A stretch of 32,213 bases of DNA from Alphaproteobacteria bacterium (GTDB taxonomy: Bacteria; Pseudomonadota; Alphaproteobacteria; UBA6615). How positions within the stretch are numbered: position 1 is the first letter of the stretch; every line of letters starts with the position of its first letter. A program made the translations under genes and the position numbers. The notes under the pieces were generated by a model. The model ran no database searches. It was not told the origin of the DNA and saw only the letters and a list, made by a program, of their open reading frames with translations. Shown piece by piece: positions 16,113 to 24,369 of the stretch. Where the stretch lies: contig JABDJY010000398.1 of NCBI GenBank assembly GCA_013003285.1, forward strand, positions 1-32,213, read 5' to 3'.

Positions 16113-17072
16113 ATGCGAAAAATTCTTGTTACCGGGGCGCTGGGGCAGATCGGTCAGGAGTTGGTACCGGCCCTGCGCGACCGCTACGGCGCCGCAAACA
16201 TCGTTGCGTCGGATATCCGTAGCCTGCCGGCAGGCGAGGAAAACGCCGACGATATGTTCGAGGTACTAGACTGCACCAAGGCGCAGCAGGTCGAAGACGT
16301 GGTCGACCGGCACGATATTGGGTGCGTCTACCACCTTGCCGCGTTGCTGTCGGCAACAGCTGAAGACAAACCGCAGGCGGCATGGCGTCTCAATATGGAC
16401 AGCCTCTATTTGATGTTGGAGGTCGCCCGGCAATTCGACTGTGCGCTGTTCTTTCCCAGCTCGATCGGCGCCTTCGGCCCCACCACGCCGCGCAACGAGA
16501 CTCCGCAGGACACTATCCAGCGTCCCACCACCATGTACGGCGTCACCAAGGTGGCGGGTGAGCTGTTGTGCGACTATTACGCGAAACGATTTGGCGTTGA
16601 TGCGCGGGGATTGCGGTTCCCCGGCCTGATCTCCTATGTCGCCCCGCCCGGCGGCGGGACGACGGACTATTCGGTGGAAATCTTCTACCAGGCGATTCGC
16701 GACCGGCGTTACACCTGCCCGCTGAAGCCCGATACGCGCCTCGATATGATGTATATGCCGGACGCGATCCGCGCGATGATCGAACTGATGGAAGCCGACC
16801 CCTCCGATCTAACCCACCGCAACGCGTTCAATGTGACAGCGATGAATGTTACCCCTGAAGAGTTGGCCACCGAAATATGCAAGCACATGCCGGACTTCGT
16901 CATCGACTACGACATCGACCCGGTGCGGCAAGCGATCGCTGATTCCTGGCCCCGCGCGATGGACGACAGCGCCGCCCGGTCCGAATGGCACTGGGCGCCG
17001 CGCTACGACCTGTCGGCCATGACTTCTGACATGCTGGAAAAACTGAGCGCCAAACTCAAGCCCGCGAAATGA
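16113..17072 (+). CDS. L-threonine 3-dehydrogenase, SDR (epimerase-like) type
   Basis: 319 residues, the length of short-chain-type threonine dehydrogenases, unlike the zinc-dependent E. coli Tdh. The NAD-binding Rossmann start is ILVTGALGQIGQELV, followed by acidic VASDIRS that selects NAD. Catalytic residues are seen as SSIGAFG (Ser116/117) and the YxxxK pair Tyr142/Lys146 (MYGVTKVAGE). Family-typical stretches are LRFPGLISY, GGGTTDYSVEIFYQA and DTRLDMMYMPDAI. It oxidises L-threonine to 2-amino-3-oxobutyrate with NAD+. The next gene, 24 bp later, is the enzyme that uses this unstable product, which makes the call firm. It diverges from grdE. Confidence 0.9.
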   Translation: MRKILVTGALGQIGQELVPALRDRYGAANIVASDIRSLPAGEENADDMFEVLDCTKAQQVEDVVDRHDIGCVYHLAALLSATAEDKPQAAWRLNMDSLYLMLEVARQFDCALFFPSSIGAFGPTTPRNETPQDTIQRPTTMYGVTKVAGELLCDYYAKRFGVDARGLRFPGLISYVAPPGGGTTDYSVEIFYQAIRDRRYTCPLKPDTRLDMMYMPDAIRAMIELMEADPSDLTHRNAFNVTAMNVTPEELATEICKHMPDFVIDYDIDPVRQAIADSWPRAMDDSAARSEWHWAPRYDLSAMTSDMLEKLSAKLKPAK

Positions 17073-17096
17073 TGTAATCGCCCCAAGGGGATTTCG

Positions 17097-18323
17097 ATGC
17101 CTGATGACCGTTTAGCCAATCTGCTCTCCGCCGAACTCACCGAAATGGAAGCAACCGGCCGGCGCAAGGGAGGCGAGACGGTGTTCGCCGGCGTTGTGCC
17201 GCCGCGCGGCGACAAGGGGCCGCGCTATCTGCTGGAGGGCGAGGGCGATAAGCCGTTTCTCCGAATGAACGCCAACAACTATCTGGGCCTGGCCCGTCGG
17301 CCCGAAGTTATCGAGGCGGAGGAGACAGCGGTGCGGGCGTTTGGTGCCGGCCCCGGCGCGGTGCGCTTCATCAGCGGCACATGGTCGCCCCATGTGGAAC
17401 TGGAACAGCGCCTCGCCGCGTTTCACCGGCGCGAGGCGGCCATGATCTTCAGCTCCGCCTACGCAGCGGTCATGGGGGTCCTACCGCCGCTGATTAGCGA
17501 GGCAACAGCGGTGATTAGCGACGAGCTCAATCACAACTGCATCATCAATGCCGTGCGGCTGAGCCGGCCGCTGGAAAAACATGTTTATCCCCACCTCGAT
17601 ATGGCGGCGTTGGAAGAGAGCCTGGCGAAGGCCGCAGAGTCCTGCCGGCGCGCCATTATTGTTACCGACGGCGTGTTCAGCATGCGCGGCGATCACGCCC
17701 CACTCCACAAAATCTCCGCGCTGGCGCACAAATACGATGATGTGTTCCCCGAGAATATTTTGGTCGTCGTCGACGATTCTCATGGCGTCGGCGCTTTCGG
17801 CGCATCCGGCCGCGGCACGGAGGAATATACAGATAGCCCACCCGCCGATCTTCTGGTGGCGACGCTGGGCAAGGCTTTCGGGGTTAACGGCGGTTATGTC
17901 ACTGGCGGCGACACGCTTATCGACTATTTACGCGAGACCTCGCCCTTCTACGTTTTTTCCAACCCGATCACGCCGGGCGAAGCCGCCGCCGCCAAGGCGG
18001 CCGTCGATCTCGTCGACAGTCCGCGTGGCGTGGCCTTGCTCGATCATTTGCGCGACATGACCGTGAGATTTGAGACAGGTCTGCTCGCGCTTGGCTTCGA
18101 AACCATAGCTGGCGAACATCCCGTTGTGCCGTTGATGGTGCGGGACACCGAGAAAACGTCGCAATTGGTTGCGCATTTGCGAGACCAAGGCGTTCTCGCC
18201 ACCGGGCTCAATTACCCGGTTGTGCCGCGCGGCGACGAAGAAATTCGGTTCCAGGTCTCAGCCGATCACACGCCAGCCGATATCGACGAAGCACTTAACG
18301 CTTTGGCCGATTTTTCGAATTGA
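17097..18323 (+). CDS. kbl: Glycine C-acetyltransferase (2-amino-3-ketobutyrate CoA ligase)
   Basis: 408 residues, a fold-type I PLP enzyme of the alpha-oxoamine synthase family. Key parts: NANNYLGLARRPE, FGAGPGAVRFISGT, SDELNHNCIINAVRLS, the PLP-binding VVVDDSHGVGAFG (Asp227, His229) and Schiff-base Lys259 in LGKAFGVNGGYVTGG. It splits 2-amino-3-oxobutyrate with CoA to glycine plus acetyl-CoA. AAGGGGA before the ATG is a strong RBS. Other members of the family (8-amino-7-oxononanoate synthase, serine palmitoyltransferase) are possible on sequence alone, but pairing with threonine dehydrogenase decides it. The glycine formed is the substrate of the neighbouring glycine reductase. Confidence 0.92.
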   Translation: MPDDRLANLLSAELTEMEATGRRKGGETVFAGVVPPRGDKGPRYLLEGEGDKPFLRMNANNYLGLARRPEVIEAEETAVRAFGAGPGAVRFISGTWSPHVELEQRLAAFHRREAAMIFSSAYAAVMGVLPPLISEATAVISDELNHNCIINAVRLSRPLEKHVYPHLDMAALEESLAKAAESCRRAIIVTDGVFSMRGDHAPLHKISALAHKYDDVFPENILVVVDDSHGVGAFGASGRGTEEYTDSPPADLLVATLGKAFGVNGGYVTGGDTLIDYLRETSPFYVFSNPITPGEAAAAKAAVDLVDSPRGVALLDHLRDMTVRFETGLLALGFETIAGEHPVVPLMVRDTEKTSQLVAHLRDQGVLATGLNYPVVPRGDEEIRFQVSADHTPADIDEALNALADFSN

Positions 18324-18345
18324 GTCCGAGACTGTCGTAATCAAG

Positions 18346-19428
18346 TTATTCCTCGATTGTCGTGGTGAGCTCGATCACCCGGCCTTGGCGAAACACTTTG
18401 ACGGCGACGGTTTGCCCCACCTCAATTTCGGCGAGGTGATCGCGTAGCGCTATGTACGACTCGAACTTACCAACCTGAAACCCATCAACCTCAAGGATGA
18501 TGTCACCGCCGAGCAATATGTCGTGCTCACCAATCTTCGCCGGCAAGTAGCTAGGCTGCAGTCCCAGCCGCGCGCCCGGTGAGCCAGCGGCAACCCGTTG
18601 GACCAGAACGCCGGAGTCTTGGGGCAGGTTGAATATCCCAGCCAATTTCTCATCGAGACCGAACACACTGATGCCACTCCAGGGCGTGCGGGGTGTTAGG
18701 AGAAGTTGCCTAATCGAGTTGGACGTGACCGAGAAGCCGACACCCTCGAAGGCACCAGACTGGCTCAAAATGTGGCTGACAATGCCGACCACCTCACCGT
18801 TCATGTCAAACATAGGTCCGCCGGAATTGCCGCGATTGATCGCAACATCAGCCTGAAAAAATTCCGCAAGGGCGAGCGGTCCGCCGAGCGTACCTGGCAA
18901 TCGGCGAGCGCTGATGCGGCCCACAGTCAGCGTATGGCTGAGACCGTAGGGCGCGCCGATGACAAATATCCGTTGGCCCACACGCACGGCGTCCGAATTA
19001 CCCATCTTCGCGATAACGGCGCCTTCTGGTACGCGCTCGAGCCGAAGCATCGCGAGATCCGCAGCCGGCTCCGACGAGACGATCTTGGCCAGAACTTTGG
19101 TGCCGTCGCCAAACTCGACCTGCACAGTATCCGCAACTTGTACCAAATGAGCTGCTGTCAGAACGTCTCCATCCTCCGAAATCAGCACACCAGAACCTTG
19201 GTCGGTGAAGGGCACGACGCCGACATTATTATTGCCGACTAATGCACGCTCGCGTGTCCGCACGAGAACGACCGAACCGTTGACGGCACTAAACAGGTCT
19301 TCGAGCGCTGGTTCGGCTTCTGACGCTTGGCTCGGCCAGGCGAAAAACAGCAGGAAAACTGCGATTGAGCCTATACCCAACTTTGTCTTCCCCGTCCCAA
19401 TTGGTGGATTGTTTCGGTTGCTTGTCAT
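18346..19428 (-). CDS. Periplasmic trypsin-like serine protease with C-terminal PDZ domain (HtrA/Deg-like)
   Basis: About 360 residues from the ATG at 19428, picked because a signal-anchor-like segment (LGIGSIAVFLLFFAWPSQA) follows shortly after. Starts at 19479 or 19527 would add 17 or 33 residues, and no RBS decides clearly. The catalytic triad is present: His94 (TAAHLV), Asp124 (DLAMLRL) and Ser202 (NRGNSGGPMF). A single PDZ-like domain follows (ISVFGLDEKLAGIFNL, SGVLVQRVAAGSPGARLGL, GGDIILEVDGFQV). Such enzymes degrade or chaperone misfolded periplasmic proteins. It meets kbl tail to tail with a 22-bp gap and no obvious terminator. Confidence 0.85.
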   Translation of the reverse strand: MTSNRNNPPIGTGKTKLGIGSIAVFLLFFAWPSQASEAEPALEDLFSAVNGSVVLVRTRERALVGNNNVGVVPFTDQGSGVLISEDGDVLTAAHLVQVADTVQVEFGDGTKVLAKIVSSEPAADLAMLRLERVPEGAVIAKMGNSDAVRVGQRIFVIGAPYGLSHTLTVGRISARRLPGTLGGPLALAEFFQADVAINRGNSGGPMFDMNGEVVGIVSHILSQSGAFEGVGFSVTSNSIRQLLLTPRTPWSGISVFGLDEKLAGIFNLPQDSGVLVQRVAAGSPGARLGLQPSYLPAKIGEHDILLGGDIILEVDGFQVGKFESYIALRDHLAEIEVGQTVAVKVFRQGRVIELTTTIEE

Positions 19429-19571
19429 CTGTCGGCCCAGGTTCGCTGTATGTCGCACGGACAAGCGTAGCACGATCATATCTTCATCCGTCAGCCTGAC
19501 CAGAAGACGCGTTAGGTATATTCGCATGCGCGCGAAAGTCCTTCAAACCCAGCCATCGCAAAATTGGCCCG

Positions 19572-19585
19572 TTGACCGGCATCAA
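19572..19585. promoter_or_regulatory. FNR/FixK-type operator of the tandem universal stress protein gene
   Basis: TTGACCGGCATCAA matches TTGAT-N4-ATCAA at 9 of 10 positions and lies 58 bp before the ATG. CATACT at 19607-19612 (4 of 6) would serve as -10 and puts the site centre near -41 to -42, the usual place for FNR activation. The rest of the 19429-19643 gap shows nothing else notable. Confidence 0.6.
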
Positions 19586-19643
19586 TGTGCAGTTGTCGAA
19601 AGTGGCCATACTCAAGCCAGAAATTGCATGGCAGGAGAATATG

Positions 19644-20465
19644 ATGAGCTACAAAACCATTCTTCTTGGATTGGTGGCCGGCGATCCGGGCAATGGCGCG
19701 AGAATTAATTCAAGCATCGGTCTCGCAGCGGCTCAGGGCGCGCATTTGACGGCGCTCTATATGATCCCGCCCTTCAGCATTCCAGGATTTGCCGAAGTGC
19801 CGGTGCCGACCTATGTCGCCGAGCAGTACTATGCAGACGAAGAAGCGGCGGCAGGGCCAGTGATTGAGGCTTTCGAAGCTGCGTTAGCTGCACAAGGCGA
19901 TGTGCCCGGTATTATACGAAAGACTAATGTCCTGCCCCGCGACACGTTGCGAGAGAACGCACCGTTCGCCGATCTCATCGTCCTCGGCCAACCCCATGAG
20001 GATTATTACGATCCAGCGACCGACTCTCTGGTCGGCAATGTCTCCTTGTCAGCGGGCCTTCCGGTTCTCGCCGTGCCGCGGGAAGGCGACTTTGGCAGTT
20101 TCGGCAAGAACGTCTTGGTCGCGTGGACGCCCCGGCGCGAATGCACCAGAGCCGTGCGTGACGCTTTACCCTTCCTGCAACGGGCGGAGCGAGTTATCGT
20201 TCTGCGGGCCAACGCCTCTGACGACGGCGCCGACGTGGAGATCGGCGCCTATCTGGCGCGGCACGGCGTCAAGGCCGATATCGAGAAGGTGAAGGCTAAG
20301 GATATCTCGGTGGCGGATGCGATTATCAAGACCGCGTCGAGCGAAGATTGTGATCTCATCGTCATGGGCGCTTACGGCCATTCGCGATCGCGCGAATATG
20401 TTTTTGGCGGTGTCACCCGCGACATTCTGCGGCACATGACGGTACCGACGCTGTTCGCACACTAG
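19644..20465 (+). CDS. Universal stress protein with two Usp domains
   Basis: 273 residues from ATG 19644, which has AGGAG (19633-19637) six bases upstream. A longer frame opening at TTG 19572 is rejected because that TTG is part of the operator. The first half (MSYKTILLGLVAGDPGNGARI to VLAVPREG) is a degenerate Usp domain. The second (NVLVAWTPRRECTRAVRDALPFL to VPTLFAH) carries the ATP-site-like GAYGHSRSREYVFGGVTRDIL. Tandem Usp proteins are common in oxygen-limitation and stress regulons. Its own FNR-like promoter supports such control. It lies 73 bp before the antiporter gene and could be co-transcribed with it. Confidence 0.88.
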   Translation: MSYKTILLGLVAGDPGNGARINSSIGLAAAQGAHLTALYMIPPFSIPGFAEVPVPTYVAEQYYADEEAAAGPVIEAFEAALAAQGDVPGIIRKTNVLPRDTLRENAPFADLIVLGQPHEDYYDPATDSLVGNVSLSAGLPVLAVPREGDFGSFGKNVLVAWTPRRECTRAVRDALPFLQRAERVIVLRANASDDGADVEIGAYLARHGVKADIEKVKAKDISVADAIIKTASSEDCDLIVMGAYGHSRSREYVFGGVTRDILRHMTVPTLFAH

Positions 20466-20538
20466 GAAATCACACGCCTAGATCTTTGCCCCGCTGCGGC
20501 GTGCCCGCCGGCACCGCTCGATTGAAAGACCGAACGCG

Positions 20539-21585
20539 ATGGCCCTCCTTTCGACATTGTCATTGTCTGCGAACTTGGCCCTCTTTACGGTTTTGGCCGC
20601 CGTGGTGTGGTTCACCGGCACCCGCTTGTCCTATCTCGCCGATGCCATTGCCAAACAAACCGGCGTCAGCCGCGCCATAATGGGTCTGATCTTTCTCGCC
20701 GCGATCACCTCGCTGCCCGAACTGGTCACGACTTCGGCAGCGGCGATTAAAGGGGATGCTGCGCTCGCCCTCAACAACATATTAGGTGGGATCACCATGC
20801 AGACGGCCATTCTGGCAGTGGCTGATGCAATCGCGATCCGCGTAACGCTCTCATCGTTTCCCCGAAAGCCGACCCCAATCCTGGAGGGGGCGATACTTAT
20901 CCTGCTGCTGACGACGACGCTGGTTATCATCTCGATTGGCGAGACCCCGCTGTTTTTCAATGTCGGTCTCGGCGCAACATTGCTCGCCAGCATTTACTTC
21001 ATTTCGATTCGTGTACTCAATCGTTACGACAAAGATCATCCGTGGCAACCGGTCAATCTTCCGGAACCCGAGGACGTCCCGCAGATCCTGCCGCTGCATG
21101 CATTGCATGACCTGCCCTTACGCACGCTTATAATGCAGTCATGTGGCGTGGCCGTGGTCATTCTCGTTTGCGGCATATTATTGGTCGAAACCAGCGCCGC
21201 GATTGCGGACCAGAGCGGATTGGGTAGCAGCTTCATTGGCGTCACGTTATTGGCAGCGACCACCTCGCTCCCGGAGCTGAGCACAACGATCGCCGCCGTG
21301 CGCATGGGCGCATATACGATGGCCGTGTCGAATATCTTCGGCAGCAACTTGATTATGGTGTTCGTCCTGTTCCCCGCCGATTTCTTTTATCGCGAAGGAG
21401 TCATCCTGAACGAAGCGGGTGAAACGGCGCAGTTGGCGTTGCTCTCGGGCATCGTCGTTACGACCATCTACATTATCGGCCTATTGATAAAGAAAAAGCC
21501 GCGAATCGCCGGAATGGGCCTCGATTCAATCCTGGTTCTCGGTGTTTACCTGGTCAGCGTATACGCGTTTTACACCGTGCGTTGA
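20539..21585 (+). CDS. Na+/Ca2+ exchanger-type cation antiporter (CaCA family)
   Basis: 348 residues with about ten to eleven hydrophobic segments. The two inverted alpha-repeats that define the family are visible: AAITSLPELVTT with NNILGG in the first half, and AATTSLPELSTT with SNIFGSN in the second. The acidic residue of each repeat (PEL) is kept. A hydrophilic loop at ~165-195 (NRYDKDHPWQPVNLPEPEDV) separates the halves. Located in the inner membrane; likely moves Ca2+ or another cation against Na+ or H+. Together with the P-type ATPase this gives two cation extruders in the window. The Shine-Dalgarno before the ATG is weak. Confidence 0.88.
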   Translation: MALLSTLSLSANLALFTVLAAVVWFTGTRLSYLADAIAKQTGVSRAIMGLIFLAAITSLPELVTTSAAAIKGDAALALNNILGGITMQTAILAVADAIAIRVTLSSFPRKPTPILEGAILILLLTTTLVIISIGETPLFFNVGLGATLLASIYFISIRVLNRYDKDHPWQPVNLPEPEDVPQILPLHALHDLPLRTLIMQSCGVAVVILVCGILLVETSAAIADQSGLGSSFIGVTLLAATTSLPELSTTIAAVRMGAYTMAVSNIFGSNLIMVFVLFPADFFYREGVILNEAGETAQLALLSGIVVTTIYIIGLLIKKKPRIAGMGLDSILVLGVYLVSVYAFYTVR

Positions 21586-21594
21586 AATCAACGC
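21579..21594. repeat. Perfect inverted repeat at the convergent gene ends
   Basis: GCGTTGAAATCAACGC: two 7-bp arms around AA. It covers the stop codon of the antiporter gene and lies 17 bp past the end of the convergent glycoside hydrolase gene. As RNA it would fold as a 5-bp stem with a 6-nt loop; there is no T-run. It may be a weak bidirectional terminator or chance. Confidence 0.3.
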
Positions 21595-21610
21595 GGCGAC
21601 CGGTCAGCGC

Positions 21611-22828
21611 CTATTCGAACCATTCGGCAGGCAGCACGGTCCCTTCGTCCGCCGGCTCATCTTTCGACGCTTGTTCAGTTGGGTCATCGGGTTGAGCCTG
21701 TTCAAAACCCGGAATGCCGACATGGCGGCCCGCCAGTTGCGGACCGCGGGCGAACACCGGGATCTCAATGAACGCGGATTGGGTGAGCGCGTCACGATAG
21801 GCGGCCAAAGCTGCGCGCGACGAATCCAAGCGCATGCGAGACCGCGATCCGTCGCCATTTTCCCAATTGCTGTGCCAATAAGACATTGCCTTGATGCGGG
21901 GATAGCGTCCGCTGCTCAGATCGGTCAGTGCGTCGCGCAGCCATTGGGGTTTGCCCGCATGCTCAACAACGCCGAATTCCAATAATGCGATTGGCTTGCG
22001 GCTCGAGATCGCTGCAAGCTCGGGATAGACATCGTCCATCACCTGGCGGAAACGAGGATTCCAGGACTTCAGCTCTCTCGGTGTCTGTGCGGCATAGACC
22101 GAGACACCGATCCAGTCGATATAATCATCGCCAGGATAGTAAGCCGAATAGGCGTTCCAACTTTCATTATGAGGCGCGCCGTAGCCGTTGACGTGAAACA
22201 CCCAGGTGACGTTGTGCACGTCTTCGGCGCGGAAAATGTCGATGATGTGGCGATAGGCGTCGCGAAAGCGTTCCGGACCATCGGCCAGCGTGGGCGAACC
22301 ATAGGCGGTGCTGGTTGAGCCGCCATTGCAGACGCCGCTCCACGGAAACCAGTTCCCATTAACTTCGGTACCAAATTCAATCATTACCGGTCCGCGCACC
22401 TCTCCCGCCGTTCGGGCGTAAGTGCGAAATTGATCGTCGAACTTACCCGAGAGGATATTTTCCATCCGGTACTTCTTGTCGGCACAGCCTTCCTTCCAAT
22501 TGCTGCGCGACATCAGGCGAATGAAGGGGACGACGCCTTCCTCGAGCAATGTCTCCACTTTGTTTTTTGGAAACCGGATACCGCGGAACCAATTATCTGA
22601 AAAATAACCCCAGACAATCTTGCGGCCGTTCAACTTGTCTGAGAAGCGCCTGATCCGCTGCTTCGTGACGATGGACTCTTCCGGGCCAAAGTCGGGAAAC
22701 GCCGCGTGGTAGATACCGGTTGGCGGTGGCGCCAGCTTAATCGGAGGCATATCACTTTGGGCGCTACCAGCGCTCGCCAGGGAGATAACCGTCGCAGCAA
22801 ACGTCGTTTTGACGAGTAGTTTGATCAT
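21611..22828 (-). CDS. Secreted glycoside hydrolase, GH26-like (mannanase-type)
   Basis: 405 residues from ATG 22828, preceded by GGAAAGG; a TTG at 22852 is a weaker start. A signal peptide (LLVKTTFAATVISLASAGSAQS) is present. The body is a (beta/alpha)8-type hydrolase. FGTEVNGNWFPWSG resembles the GH26 acid/base motif with Glu155, and IALLEFGVVEH supplies Glu284 as probable nucleophile. Aromatic residues (IDWIGVSVYA, AMSYWHSNWENG) line the expected cleft. The C-terminal ~50 residues are acidic and Pro-rich. GH26 enzymes cut beta-1,4-mannans or related glucans; in an exopolysaccharide locus it more probably trims or frees the cell's own polymer. It is downstream of the epimerase gene on the same strand. 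Confidence 0.8.
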   Translation of the reverse strand: MIKLLVKTTFAATVISLASAGSAQSDMPPIKLAPPPTGIYHAAFPDFGPEESIVTKQRIRRFSDKLNGRKIVWGYFSDNWFRGIRFPKNKVETLLEEGVVPFIRLMSRSNWKEGCADKKYRMENILSGKFDDQFRTYARTAGEVRGPVMIEFGTEVNGNWFPWSGVCNGGSTSTAYGSPTLADGPERFRDAYRHIIDIFRAEDVHNVTWVFHVNGYGAPHNESWNAYSAYYPGDDYIDWIGVSVYAAQTPRELKSWNPRFRQVMDDVYPELAAISSRKPIALLEFGVVEHAGKPQWLRDALTDLSSGRYPRIKAMSYWHSNWENGDGSRSRMRLDSSRAALAAYRDALTQSAFIEIPVFARGPQLAGRHVGIPGFEQAQPDDPTEQASKDEPADEGTVLPAEWFE

Positions 22829-22912
22829 CGACCTTTCCACTATATTAGACAATTTTTATATGCGGGTGCGATAATATACAGGCGCACGGACCCCGCCAGG
22901 TAATGGCTTGAT

Positions 22913-22931
22913 ATCGGCTTTCAATGCCGAT
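22913..22931 (-). repeat. Small hairpin in the gap before the GH26-like gene
   Basis: ATCGGC (22913-22918) and GCCGAT (22926-22931) form a 6-bp stem with a 7-nt loop. It lies in the 201-bp, partly AT-rich gap between the epimerase end and the hydrolase start. No T-run follows on the minus strand. Role unknown; could be part of the leader region. Confidence 0.3.
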
Positions 22932-22965
22932 CACTGAAAGTTGCGCCATGCGGCGTCAATAAACA

Positions 22966-22982
22966 CAAGCTTTTCAAGCTTG
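22966..22982 (-). terminator. Possible terminator of the epimerase gene
   Basis: A perfect palindromic stem of CAAGCTT and AAGCTTG with a 3-nt loop. On the minus strand it is followed by TGTTTATT, a T-rich stretch, 48 bp after the epimerase stop. The stem is short and AT-rich, so termination would be partial at best. Confidence 0.35.
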
Positions 22983-23029
22983 GCGCCGCTATCTCGCGCA
23001 AGACAAGCTGCATTCTTCATACACCGAAT

Positions 23030-24199
23030 CTATCTGCTGAATTGTTCACAATTTGTTAATAGTGGTGTTTTACCGGTTAAAAACCTCTCCAATGCCGTGA
23101 CAATTCGGGTCGCGGCTTGGCCGTCGCCGAAGGGATTGTCGATCCCCTGCATTCCGGCGCGCAAAGCAGGATCGTCCAACCAGCGGCTGGCAATTGAATA
23201 AACGTCTTGGCGATCGGTGCCGACGAGAACGGCCAGACCGTCGCGCACTGCTTCCGGGCGTTCGGTGACGTCACGCAGAACCAGCACCGGCACGTGATAG
23301 CTTGGCGCTTCCTCCTGAATACCCCCGGAATCCGTTAGGATGAGATGCGCCGTGCGAATGAGACTGTGACAGGCGGCGTAATCCAAGGGTTCGGTCAGGG
23401 TTATCCGCGGCTGGTCCCGCAGGATAGGTTCAACAGTTTCGCGAACCCGCGGATTAACATGGAGCGGCAAGACCACGTGAATGTCGTCAAACCGCTCCAC
23501 GATATCGCGCAACGCGCGACACATCCCGTCTAACTTCGTTCCCCAGGATTCGCGGCGATGAAGGGTGACAAAGACCAATCTCTGCCCGTTCGGTATGACC
23601 GGGACATTCGCCGGCGCGCACGGCGCCGCCAACTTATCGACCAAGGCCAAAGCGTCGATCGCCGTATTGCCGGTCACAAAGATCGTGTCCTCTCGGCACC
23701 CCTCGGCCACGAGGTTCGCAGCGGCACCGGGCGTTGGCGCAAACCGCAGGCTAGCCATGTCATCGATCATCCGGCGGTAGGCTTCTTCGGGAAACGGATC
23801 GCGATTGTCGCCGCTGCGCAATCCAGCTTCCACATGCGCGACCGGCAGATGTTGGTGGAATGCGGCAAAGGCTCCGGCGAAGGCACTCACAGTATCGCCT
23901 TGAACAATCGCCAAGGCCGGATCGATCGCCTCGCATAACGCCGTAATGCCGCGAACAACCTTCTCGTTGAGATTCAGCAATGCCCCCCCTGCCCCGGCGT
24001 TGAGGCAATGATCGGGCTTGATGGCGAATCTTGCGAGCGTCTCTCGCTCCAACTCCTCATGTTGCCCTGTCGAGACCCAGCAAACGCGTGCCCCGCCAAG
24101 GCGGTTTCGGGCTTCGAGATATACCGGCGCCAGCTTGATGACTTCTGGTCGCGTACCGGCAACGACAAGGATGGGTCCGCTATATGGCTGTTTTTTCAT
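23030..24199 (-). CDS. wecB: UDP-N-acetylglucosamine 2-epimerase (non-hydrolysing)
   Basis: 389 residues, typical for WecB/MnaA. Motifs: AGTRPEVIKLAPV at the N-terminus, STGQHEEL, VQGDTVSAFAGAFAA, HVEAGLRSGD, TLHRRESWG and the UDP-binding LTDSGGIQEEAPSYHVPVLVLRDVTERPEA. It interconverts UDP-GlcNAc and UDP-ManNAc in the cytoplasm, feeding ManNAc or ManNAcA units to a surface polysaccharide. The neighbours are polysaccharide genes, which supports that role. The ATG has no good Shine-Dalgarno and the upstream sequence is AT-rich. Confidence 0.92.
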   Translation of the reverse strand: MKKQPYSGPILVVAGTRPEVIKLAPVYLEARNRLGGARVCWVSTGQHEELERETLARFAIKPDHCLNAGAGGALLNLNEKVVRGITALCEAIDPALAIVQGDTVSAFAGAFAAFHQHLPVAHVEAGLRSGDNRDPFPEEAYRRMIDDMASLRFAPTPGAAANLVAEGCREDTIFVTGNTAIDALALVDKLAAPCAPANVPVIPNGQRLVFVTLHRRESWGTKLDGMCRALRDIVERFDDIHVVLPLHVNPRVRETVEPILRDQPRITLTEPLDYAACHSLIRTAHLILTDSGGIQEEAPSYHVPVLVLRDVTERPEAVRDGLAVLVGTDRQDVYSIASRWLDDPALRAGMQGIDNPFGDGQAATRIVTALERFLTGKTPLLTNCEQFSR

Positions 24200-24228
24200 A
24201 ATAAATTCAAAACCAAACTTCGAGCGAT

Positions 24229-24242
24229 TTGATCAAGATCAC
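24229..24242. promoter_or_regulatory. FNR/FixK-like site between the epimerase and metallo-hydrolase genes
   Basis: TTGATCAAGATCAC matches TTGAT-N4-ATCAA at 9 of 10 positions, missing the last base. It lies in the 170-bp divergent gap, 30 bp from the epimerase ATG and 128 bp from the metallo-hydrolase ATG. No well-placed -10 is seen, so it is weaker than the sites near the grd genes. Confidence 0.35.
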
Positions 24243-24369
24243 TGCCTTGCGTCCCCTGGTATGCGATTCTTTGTTTAGGATAAGTTGTTGCGCGTGGATC
24301 TGGTTGGCGTCTTTTTCCAAAATGGTTGCGACAAAGCGCCAAACAGCTGGCACTGGAGTTGGTTCTCGA

